Below, one piece after another: positions 52,472-63,156 of a stretch of 64,000 bases of DNA; the first letter of the stretch is position 1, and each line of letters starts with the position of its first letter. The position numbers were made by a program, and so were the translations under genes. The notes beneath the pieces were generated by a model that saw only the letters and a program-made list of their open reading frames with translations, was not told the origin of the DNA and did not search any database. Source of the stretch: SZUA-309 sp050185825 (GTDB lineage Bacteria > Pseudomonadota > Gammaproteobacteria > Pseudomonadales > Azotimanducaceae); contig JBFWZA010000013.1 of NCBI GenBank assembly GCA_050185825.1, positions 124,001 through 188,000 of the forward strand, written 5' to 3'.

Positions 52472-53107
52472 TCAGGCCTTTACCGCTGGACGGATGTAAA
52501 CGTCGCCACCTGCCGGTCCGGGCACAGCGCCTTTGACCAGCAGAAGATTTCTCTCGGCATCCACCCGGACCACTTCCAGGTTCTGGGTGGTGACCTTCAC
52601 GTTGCCCAGATGGCCGGACATCTTCTTACCCTTGAACACGCGTCCCGGCGTCTGGTTCTGACCAATGGAGCCGGGCACGCGGTGGGAGATGGAGTTGCCG
52701 TGCGTGGCGTCCTGCCCTTTGAAGTTCCAGCGCTTGATGGTGCCGGCGTAGCCCTTGCCCTTCGACACGCCGCGGACGTCCACCTTCTGACCCGGCTCGA
52801 ACTGGCTCACCGTGATCTCGCCGCCCACCTCGATACCCTCGGGGAGCTCGTCCAGACGGAACTCCCAGAGTCCGCGTCCGGCAGCCACGCTGGCCTTGGC
52901 ATACTGACCGGCAATGGGCTTTGCCACCCTGTGCTGCTTCGCCTCACCTGCGGTGACCTGGATTGCCGTGTAGCCGTCGGTATCCGGAGTTTTCACGCGG
53001 GTGACCCGATTCGGCGTCACCTCGATCACCGTCACGGGCACGGATACACCCTCTTCGGTGAAGACGCGCGTCATGCCGCTTTTTCTACCTACAAGACCAA
53101 TTGCCAT
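52472..53107 (-). CDS. rplC: 50S ribosomal protein uL3, 211 aa
   Basis: MAIGLVGRKSGMTRVFTEEG is the conserved start; GTIKRWNFKGQDATHGNSIS and GRVFKGKKMSGHLGNVKVTT follow, including the Gln methylated by PrmB in many bacteria. The ATG at 53107 has GGAAAGAGCA upstream; the frame is open 28 codons further but those are not L3. It is separated from rpsJ by 246 bases. Confidence 0.98.
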   Translation of the reverse strand: MAIGLVGRKSGMTRVFTEEGVSVPVTVIEVTPNRVTRVKTPDTDGYTAIQVTAGEAKQHRVAKPIAGQYAKASVAAGRGLWEFRLDELPEGIEVGGEITVSQFEPGQKVDVRGVSKGKGYAGTIKRWNFKGQDATHGNSISHRVPGSIGQNQTPGRVFKGKKMSGHLGNVKVTTQNLEVVRVDAERNLLLVKGAVPGPAGGDVYIRPAVKA

Positions 53108-53311
53108 TGCTCTTTCCGTCTCTATATTCCGTCCGGATTCCGTCCGGTCCTTCGATGCGACCCGATTGGGGGTTCGTTTCGAAGATGCCAAAACCGTTTA
53201 CCTGCTTCTCCTACCCCCCTCGTGCCGGAGGGCAGTTGCCGGTAAACGGTCCGTTTACTTCGCCGGCTCCCCATCGGAGCCTTTTCGGGCCGGACCGGCT
53301 GCAGGTCCGGC
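53108..53311 (-). promoter_or_regulatory. Structured leader upstream of rplC
   Basis: Between the rpsJ terminator and rplC the minus strand can form CCGGACC/GGTCCGG (53290-53310), GGCTCC/GGAGCC (53265-53281) and GTAAACGG/CCGTTTAC (53242-53258), the last inside an outer GCCG/CGGC pair. A further GTAAACGG copy (at about 53193-53200) could compete for pairing. The direct repeat CCGGACGGAAT occurs twice near 53128-53148. No convincing promoter was found, so control may be by readthrough. Confidence 0.5.
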
Positions 53312-53346
53312 TAAAAATCAAAGCGCCGGTCCCTTCGGGCCGGCGC
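53312..53346 (-). terminator. Intrinsic terminator immediately after rpsJ
   Basis: On the minus strand, eight bases after the rpsJ stop region, GCGCCGG and CCGGCGC form a stem (53323-53346) closed by CC/GG and a GAAG loop, followed by TTTGATTTTT. Location inside the S10 operon is unexpected. Confidence 0.75.
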
Positions 53347-53353
53347 TCTGTCG

Positions 53354-53665
53354 TCAGTTCAAGCTGATCTGTACTTCCACACCTGCTGCCAGGTCGAGCT
53401 TCATCAGCGCATCCACCGTCTTCTCGGTGGGCTCGACGATGTCCAGCATGCGCTTGTGGGTGCGGATCTCGTACTGATCACGCGCATCCTTGTTCACGTG
53501 CGGGGAAATCAGGATGGTGAAGCGCTCTCTGCGGGTCGGCAGCGGAATGGGGCCTTTCACCTGGGCACCCGTGCGCTTTGCCGTGTCGACGATTTCCTGG
53601 GTCGATACGTCAATTAGCTTGTGATCAAACGCCTTCAGGCGTATACGAATCCGCTGGTTCTGCAC
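53354..53665 (-). CDS. rpsJ: 30S ribosomal protein uS10 (NusE), 103 aa, GTG start
   Basis: QNQRIRIRLKAFDHKLIDVS and GPIPLPTRRERFTILISPHV, ending AAGVEVQISLN: a perfect S10. GTG at 53665 with GGAG eight bases upstream. S10 also serves as NusE in antitermination. It has its own upstream promoter and a downstream terminator. Confidence 0.99.
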   Translation of the reverse strand: MQNQRIRIRLKAFDHKLIDVSTQEIVDTAKRTGAQVKGPIPLPTRRERFTILISPHVNKDARDQYEIRTHKRMLDIVEPTEKTVDALMKLDLAAGVEVQISLN

Positions 53666-53845
53666 CCAAGAGACTCCGACAAATCCTCATGTATAGATCC
53701 CGAACCCGCGATGAGTACTTTTTCTGGCGGTGTTTCGGGACGACCCGCGACGCTTGAGCGCCGCTCTCACGCCATTTACCGTCCGGCTGACCGGACGTCC
53801 CCGCGGCGTGAATGCACCTCCGGTGTGACCGGCGGTGAAAAAGAG
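53666..53845 (-). promoter_or_regulatory. Putative S10 operon leader RNA
   Basis: The predicted transcript start near 53845 leaves a leader of about 180 bases, similar in length to the 172-base E. coli S10 leader controlled by L4. It can fold TCACGCC with GGCGTGA around an inner CGTCCGG/CCGGACG hairpin (53764-53812 region). Homology to the E. coli structure is not shown; the assignment rests on position, length and foldability. Confidence 0.45.
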
Positions 53846-53851
53846 GCGCGA

Positions 53852-53880
53852 ATAATACAGATCGGTTTTGTGACAGGCAA
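53852..53880 (-). promoter_or_regulatory. Sigma70 promoter of the S10 operon
   Basis: On the minus strand TTGCCT (53880-53875) and TATTAT (53857-53852) are 17 bases apart. This is an AT-rich island in a 471-base gap between tuf and rpsJ. Confidence 0.7.
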
Positions 53881-53948
53881 CTGTTTACCGGGGAAATTCT
53901 GCGGTTCCCGCCTTCCGAGTCGAGGCGGTGTTGGTTCGGGACACGCTT

Positions 53949-54009
53949 GGCCCGGCCTTAAGGCCGGGCCGACATCCTGTCCGCTCTGCGCCGGCCATCC
54001 ATGGCCGGC
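53949..54009. repeat. Two GC-rich palindromes between tuf and rpsJ
   Basis: A perfect 22-base palindrome (GGCCCGGCCTT and its complement, 53949-53970) and GCCGGCCAT/ATGGCCGGC with a two-base loop (53990-54009). They lie upstream of the S10 promoter and after the tuf terminator. No T-tract follows either. Confidence 0.8.
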
Positions 54010-54089
54010 GACGGTCCCTCCACCAATACCGCCCCGGCTCGGCAGGCTGCAGCTTCAGGTGGTCGCCGGGAACAGTTGCGTGTCCCAAT

Positions 54090-54117
54090 GAAAAACGGCG
54101 GGATCACCCGCCGTTTT
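54090..54117 (-). terminator. Intrinsic terminator after tuf
   Basis: ACGGCGGG/CCCGCCGT with loop ATCA, flanked by A5 on one side and T5 on the other, lies 20 bases after the tuf stop. A textbook terminator that should separate the str and S10 transcripts. Confidence 0.92.
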
Positions 54118-54136
54118 TCGTTACCTGCCAGTCAGG

Positions 54137-55327
54137 TTACTCCTTGATGGCGGTGACGACGCCGGCGCCGACGGTGCGGCCGCCTTCGCGGATCGCGAAC
54201 CGCTGGCCTTCTTCCATCGCGATCGGGCTGATCAGCGTCACCGTCATGTTCACGTTGTCGCCCGGCATCACCATCTCCACATCCGCCGGCAGCTCACACG
54301 TCCCCGTCACGTCCGTCGTCTCGAAAAAGAACTGCGGCCGGTAGCCCTTGAAGAACGGCGTGTGACGGCCTCCTTCGTCCTTCGACAGCACATACACCTC
54401 ACTGTCGAACACCGTGTGCGGCGTGATCGCGCCCGGCTTCGACAGCACCTGGCCGCGCTCAACCTCTTCCCGCTTCGTGCCCCGCAGCAGAACACCCACG
54501 TTCTCACCCGCCCGACCTTCGTCAAGCAGCTTCCGGAACATCTCCACGCCCGTGCACGTCGTCGTCTGCGTCGGCCGGATCCCGACAATCTGGATCTCGT
54601 CACCCACCTTGATGATCCCGCGCGCAATACGGCCCGTCACCACCGTGCCACGACCCGAGATCGAGAACACGTCCTCGATCGGCATCAGGAACGGCTGGTC
54701 GATCGGTCGCTCCGGCTCCGGAATGTACTCGTCCAGCGTCTCCACCAGCTTCACCACCGCCGGCGCGCCGATGTCACTGCCGTCGCCTTCCAGCGCCTTC
54801 AGCGCGCTGCCCACGATGATCGGCGTGTCGTCCCCCGGAAACTCGTACTGGTCCAGAAGCTCACGGACTTCCATCTCCACCAGCTCCAGCAGCTCCTCGT
54901 CGTCCACCATGTCCGCTTTGTTCATGAACACGACGATCTTCGGAACACCCACCTGCCGGGACAGCAGAATGTGTTCCCGCGTCTGCGGCATCGGACCGTC
55001 CGCCGCCGAGACCACCAGAATCGCGCCGTCCATCTGGGCAGCACCGGTGATCATGTTCTTCACGTAGTCCGCATGGCCCGGGCAGTCCACGTGCGCGTAG
55101 TGGCGCTTCCCGCTCTCGTACTCCACGTGCGCCGTCGCAATCGTGATCCCGCGCTCCCGCTCTTCCGGCGCGTTGTCGATCTGGTCGAACGCCTTCGCCT
55201 CGCCGCCCCACGTCTCAGCACAAACCTTCGTCAGTGCCGCCGTCAGCGTCGTCTTCCCATGGTCCACATGACCAATCGTCCCAACGTTCACGTGTGGCTT
55301 CTTGCGCTCAAATTTCTCTTTGGCCAT
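54137..55327 (-). CDS. tuf: Translation elongation factor EF-Tu, 396 aa
   Basis: G1 in GTIGHVDHGKTTLTAALT, G3 DCPGHADYVKNM, G4 NKADMVDDEELLELVEMEV, and C-terminal GDNVNMTVTLISPIAMEEG. Full E. coli-like length. AAGGAAAGAGCA precedes the ATG. Terminates the str operon. Confidence 0.99.
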   Translation of the reverse strand: MAKEKFERKKPHVNVGTIGHVDHGKTTLTAALTKVCAETWGGEAKAFDQIDNAPEERERGITIATAHVEYESGKRHYAHVDCPGHADYVKNMITGAAQMDGAILVVSAADGPMPQTREHILLSRQVGVPKIVVFMNKADMVDDEELLELVEMEVRELLDQYEFPGDDTPIIVGSALKALEGDGSDIGAPAVVKLVETLDEYIPEPERPIDQPFLMPIEDVFSISGRGTVVTGRIARGIIKVGDEIQIVGIRPTQTTTCTGVEMFRKLLDEGRAGENVGVLLRGTKREEVERGQVLSKPGAITPHTVFDSEVYVLSKDEGGRHTPFFKGYRPQFFFETTDVTGTCELPADVEMVMPGDNVNMTVTLISPIAMEEGQRFAIREGGRTVGAGVVTAIKE

Positions 55328-55407
55328 TGCTCTTTCCTTAACAGCTCTTCTTCAAGTTTCACCGTAGTCGCCGGGTTTACTCTCGCACCCTACTACGGCA
55401 AGAGTGA

Positions 55408-57513
55408 TTACGAACGGTTGATGATGCCCTCGGCGATGCTGTCCGGCACTTCCTGGTACTTGGCGAACTCCATGGTGTAGTTCGCACGCCCCTGGGTCGC
55501 CGACCGCAGATCCGTGGAGTATCCGAACATCTCGGACAGCGGAACGTCCGCCCGGACGATCTTGCCCGCCGGGTTCTCGTCCATGCCGGAGATCATGCCG
55601 CGGCGGCGGTTCAGGTCACCGACCACGTCGCCCATGTACTCCTCGGGGGTGACGACCTCGACGCTCATGATGGGCTCGAGAAGCACCGGCCTGGCTTTCT
55701 TCGCACCTTCCTTCAGCGCCATGGAGCCGGCGATCTTGAAGGCCATCTCCGACGAGTCCACCTCGTGGAAGGAGCCGTCGAACAGGGTCGCCCGCACACC
55801 GATCAGCGGATAGCCGGCAATGACGCCGTTCTGCATCTGCTCCTGGATACCCTTGTTTACCGCCGGAATGTACTCGCGGGGAACTACACCGCCCACAATC
55901 CCGTCGACGAACTCGTAGATCTTGCCTTCGTCCTCTTCGTCCTTGTACGGCTCGAGCTTCAGCCAGACGTGACCGTACTGACCACGGCCACCGGACTGGC
56001 GCACGAACTTGCCTTCCTGCTCCACCGTGCCGCGGATGGTTTCCCGGTAGGCCACCTGGGGCTTACCGATGTTGGCTTCCACACCGAACTCCCGCTTCAT
56101 GCGGTCGACGATGATGTCGAGATGCAGCTCGCCCATGCCGGAGATGATCGTCTGGCCGGACTCTTCGTTGGTTTCCACGCGGAAGGACGGATCCTCCTGG
56201 GCCAGCTTGCCGAGCGCCACGCCCATCTTCTCCTGATCGGGAACCGACTTCGGCTCCACGGCCACGGAGATCACGGGCTCCGGGAACTCCATCCGCTCCA
56301 GGGTGATCACCTTGTCCATCGCGCACAGCGTGTCCCCGGTGGTCACGTCCTTCAGGCCGATCGCGGCGGCGATGTCACCTGCCCGGACTTCCTTGATCTC
56401 GTTGCGCTCGTTGGAGTGCATCTGCACCATCCGGCCAACCCGCTCGCGCTTGCTCTTCACCGGGTTGTAAACCTGGTCACCCGAGCTCAGCACGCCGGAG
56501 TAAACACGGAAGAAGGTGAGCGTGCCGACGAACGGGTCGGTCGCGATCTTGAACGCCAGCGCGGCGAACGGCGCATTGTCGTCCACTTCCCGCGTCTCGA
56601 TGGTCTCGCCGTCTTCCAGCACACCCTCGATCGCCTTCACCTCGGTGGGCGCCGGCAGGTACTCGACCACCGCATCGAGCATGGCCTGCACGCCCTTGTT
56701 CTTGAACGCGGAACCGCACAGCGCCGGCACGATCTCGTTGGCCAGCGTACGGATCCGGATACCCTTCTTGATTTCCTCTTCGGAAAGCTCACCACCCTCG
56801 AGGTACTTCTCCATCAGCTCCTCGTTGGCTTCGGCAGCGGATTCCACCAGCTGCTCGCGCCAGTGCTTGGCTTCTTCCCGGAATTCCTCGGGGATGTCTT
56901 CGAGCTCGTAGGAGAGACCCTGGTCCTCCTCGTTCCAGAGGATGGCCTTCATCCGGACCAGGTCGATGACGCCGCGGAAGTGCTCCTCGGCGCCGAGCGA
57001 AAGCTGCACCGGCACCGGGTTGGCGCCGAGACGCTGCTTGATCTGCTTCACCACACGGAGGAAATCCGCGCCGGCACGGTCCATCTTGTTCACGAAGACG
57101 ATCCGGGGCACCTCGTAACGGTTCGCCTGACGCCACACCGTTTCGCTCTGCGGCTCCACACCCGATGTGCCGCAGAAAACCACGACCGCGCCGTCCAGCA
57201 CCCGCAGGCTCCGCTCCACCTCGATGGTGAAGTCCACGTGCCCGGGTGTGTCGATGATGTTGATCCGGTGCTCGTCGAACTGCTGGTTCATGCCCTTCCA
57301 GAAGCAGGTCGTCGCAGCCGAGGTGATCGTGATACCACGCTCCTGCTCCTGCTCCATCCAGTCCATGGTGGCTGCACCGTCGTGCACCTCGCCGATCTTG
57401 TGCGACAGGCCGGTATAGAACAGCACACGCTCCGTGGTGGTGGTCTTTCCCGCATCCACGTGCGCGACGATACCGATGTTGCGGTAACGGGACAGGGGGG
57501 TCTTACGAGCCAT
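55408..57513 (-). CDS. fusA: Translation elongation factor EF-G, 701 aa
   Basis: G1 VAHVDAGKTTTTERVLFYTG, switch II DTPGHVDFTIEVERSLRVLD, NKMDRAGADF, and domain IV YGHVWLKLEPYKDEEDEGKI. Length matches the translocase rather than EF-G2. Lies 28 bases after rpsG. Confidence 0.99.
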   Translation of the reverse strand: MARKTPLSRYRNIGIVAHVDAGKTTTTERVLFYTGLSHKIGEVHDGAATMDWMEQEQERGITITSAATTCFWKGMNQQFDEHRINIIDTPGHVDFTIEVERSLRVLDGAVVVFCGTSGVEPQSETVWRQANRYEVPRIVFVNKMDRAGADFLRVVKQIKQRLGANPVPVQLSLGAEEHFRGVIDLVRMKAILWNEEDQGLSYELEDIPEEFREEAKHWREQLVESAAEANEELMEKYLEGGELSEEEIKKGIRIRTLANEIVPALCGSAFKNKGVQAMLDAVVEYLPAPTEVKAIEGVLEDGETIETREVDDNAPFAALAFKIATDPFVGTLTFFRVYSGVLSSGDQVYNPVKSKRERVGRMVQMHSNERNEIKEVRAGDIAAAIGLKDVTTGDTLCAMDKVITLERMEFPEPVISVAVEPKSVPDQEKMGVALGKLAQEDPSFRVETNEESGQTIISGMGELHLDIIVDRMKREFGVEANIGKPQVAYRETIRGTVEQEGKFVRQSGGRGQYGHVWLKLEPYKDEEDEGKIYEFVDGIVGGVVPREYIPAVNKGIQEQMQNGVIAGYPLIGVRATLFDGSFHEVDSSEMAFKIAGSMALKEGAKKARPVLLEPIMSVEVVTPEEYMGDVVGDLNRRRGMISGMDENPAGKIVRADVPLSEMFGYSTDLRSATQGRANYTMEFAKYQEVPDSIAEGIINRS

Positions 57514-57541
57514 GATGCTCTCCGTAAATCTGTTGTGTTGC

Positions 57542-58012
57542 TTAGTAGCGGTAGTGCGAGAAGGCCTTGTTCGCTTCCGCCATGCGGTGCGTGTCCTCGC
57601 GCTTCTTCACGGCCGATCCACGACCGTCTGCCGCGTCCATGAGCTCACCCGCCAGCCGCGCTGCCATGGACTTCTCACCCCGCTTGCGGGCGCTGTCCAC
57701 CAGCCAGCGCATGGCCAGTGCCTGCCGCCTGGAGGGTCGGACGTCCACGGGTACCTGATAGGTCGCACCACCGACGCGGCGTGACTTCACTTCCACATAG
57801 GGAGCCACGGCATCCAGAGCTTTCTCGAAAATCTCAACGGGATCGGGATTGTTGCGCTGCTCGATTCGGGACAGCGCGCCGTAGACGATGCGCTCGGCCA
57901 CGGCCTTCTTGCCGCTGACCATGACGTGGTTGATGAACTTGGCGACCGTCTGGTTGTTGTACTTGGGATCGGGAAGGATTTCGCGCTTAGCGGCGACTCT
58001 ACGTCTTGGCAT
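57542..58012 (-). CDS. rpsG: 30S ribosomal protein uS7, 156 aa
   Basis: MPRRRVAAKREILPDPKYNN, ALDAVAPYVEVKSRRVGGAT and YQVPVDVRPSRRQALAMRWL, ending AFSHYRY. AAGGAG upstream of the ATG. In E. coli S7 represses the str operon through the rpsL-rpsG gap. Confidence 0.99.
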   Translation of the reverse strand: MPRRRVAAKREILPDPKYNNQTVAKFINHVMVSGKKAVAERIVYGALSRIEQRNNPDPVEIFEKALDAVAPYVEVKSRRVGGATYQVPVDVRPSRRQALAMRWLVDSARKRGEKSMAARLAGELMDAADGRGSAVKKREDTHRMAEANKAFSHYRY

Positions 58013-58187
58013 GTCTCATGACTCCTTGGCTTCAGGTTGGTCTCCGGACTTTGCGATGTGCTGCCGGAGCCTTACTAGGAGGGGCAGCGCCGGCGGCGCT
58101 GCCTGGGGGAGACTGCTGGCGCAATCTCCACAACTCGCTATGTAAATCTGAACGTTTCTGTTGATGGTTCTCGCTGGCGAGACGGCC
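58013..58187 (-). promoter_or_regulatory. rpsL-rpsG intergenic region, candidate S7 regulatory RNA
   Basis: This 175-base gap is longer than the roughly 100 bases in E. coli. It contains a perfect nine-pair hairpin GGCAGCGCC/GGCGCTGCC (58083-58103, loop GGC) and TCTCGC/GCGAGA (58169-58182) just after the rpsL stop. By position it may be the S7 translational operator; the primary sequence does not resemble the E. coli one that I can tell. Confidence 0.4.
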
Positions 58188-58559
58188 TTACTTGGGCCGC
58201 TTCGCGCCGTACTTGGATCGGCCCTGGCGACGGTCGGACACACCCGAGGTGTCCAGGGTGCCGCGGATCGTGTGATAGCGAACACCGGGGAGGTCCTTCA
58301 CCCGGCCTCCGCGGATCAGCACCACCGAGTGCTCCTGCAGATTGTGGCCTTCACCACCGATGTAGGAGGTGACCTCGTAGCCGTTGGTCAGCCGCACGCG
58401 GCAGACCTTGCGGAGCGCGGAGTTCGGCTTCTTCGGCGTGGTAGTGTACACCCGGGTGCAGACGCCGCGTTTCTGCGGGCAACCCTGCAGCGCCGGGACG
58501 ATGCTCTTGTCGGCCTTCCGCCTGCGCGGCTTGCGAACAAGCTGGCTGATTGTAGCCAC
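58188..58559 (-). CDS. rpsL: 30S ribosomal protein uS12, 123 aa, GTG start
   Basis: TISQLVRKPRRRKADKSIVP (a form of the conserved start), then the decoding-centre loops TTTPKKPNSALRKVCRVRLT and GRVKDLPGVRYHTIRGTLDT. The Lys residues linked to streptomycin response (TPKKPNS and GRVKDLPGVRY) are wild-type. GTG 58559 is preceded by CCGGAGAAAAAAA, the end of the adjacent repeat. Confidence 0.99.
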   Translation of the reverse strand: MATISQLVRKPRRRKADKSIVPALQGCPQKRGVCTRVYTTTPKKPNSALRKVCRVRLTNGYEVTSYIGGEGHNLQEHSVVLIRGGRVKDLPGVRYHTIRGTLDTSGVSDRRQGRSKYGAKRPK

Positions 58560-58567
58560 TTTTTTTC

Positions 58568-58637
58568 TCCGGTCACGCTCTAAGGTCGCTGGACTCGAAT
58601 CACTTCGACGCTTCAGAGCTGGTATTCAGTTCGTTCG
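58568..58637. repeat. Copy of the ribosomal-operon repeat in the rpsL 5' untranslated region
   Basis: TCCGGTCACGCTCTAAGG, core CACTTCGACGCTTCAGAGCT (58601-58620) and TTCAGTTCGTTCG. It diverges from the rplV/rpsK copies and is closest to the folded-back copy at 35605-35709. Lies between the str promoter and the rpsL Shine-Dalgarno sequence. Confidence 0.88.
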
Positions 58638-58737
58638 ACCGCCAACGGCCGAAATCTTTTTTATTTCAACGGGTTACAGACATTTCGCCTTTTGCTGGCC
58701 TCGATCGACCGGCCGTGCCGACCCCGCGGAGCGCGGC

Positions 58738-58766
58738 ATTCTAATCGCGCCGCTACCCAGAATCAA
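58738..58766 (-). promoter_or_regulatory. Putative sigma70 promoter of the str operon
   Basis: On the minus strand TTGATT (58766-58761) and TAGAAT (58743-58738) with a 17-base spacer, right after the rpoC terminator. Predicted start near 58731, giving a 5' leader of about 170 bases that contains the repeat. Confidence 0.6.
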
Positions 58767-58777
58767 TCGAAGGGGAA

Positions 58778-58810
58778 GCCGCGTTCAAACGCCGGGCGTT
58801 TGAACGCGGC
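58778..58810 (-). terminator. Strong hairpin terminator after rpoC
   Basis: GCCGCGTTCAAACG pairs perfectly with CGTTTGAACGCGGC around a CCGGG loop, 16 bases after the rpoC stop. On the minus strand TTCCCCTTCGATT follows, a broken T-tract, so efficiency may be moderate. Confidence 0.65.
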
Positions 58811-58826
58811 CGGAGCCCTTATCCCG

Positions 58827-63041
<4,215 letters not shown>

Positions 63042-63109
63042 GTTCTCTCCTCCACTCTGGATTTGAGTTTCACAATTCCGTTCACAGCCAGGTTGCGCAT
63101 CGCAGCGGT

Positions 63110-63154
63110 GCAGTCTGACCTGCGGTCAGACTGCCGAGCGATGCTTCGCATCGC
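63110..63154 (-). promoter_or_regulatory. Tandem strong hairpins between rpoB and rpoC
   Basis: GCAGTCTGACC/GGTCAGACTGC (63110-63134, loop TGC) and GCGATGC/GCATCGC (63138-63154, loop TTC). A further GCATCGC at 63097-63103 could pair instead with the same GCGATGC. No T-tract follows. They may be an RNA-processing or attenuation element. Confidence 0.7.
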
Positions 63155-63156
63155 CC

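Noticed and set aside
53128..53134. TATAGA near rplC as a -10 promoter element
   Set aside because: No -35 match at a suitable distance and it lies too close to the start codon.
53949..54009. The two palindromes between tuf and rpsJ as IS-element ends
   Set aside because: They are different sequences, enclose no gene and show no target duplication.
55364..55403. CTACTACGG between fusA and tuf as a further repeat copy
   Set aside because: Only about nine bases agree with the repeat core and the flanks do not match; it can form a weak CCGTAG/CTACGG hairpin but no more.
55765..57642. Long plus-strand open frame opposite fusA and rpsG (625 codons)
   Set aside because: It spans two real genes and their gap, with His/Leu/Val-rich shadow composition.
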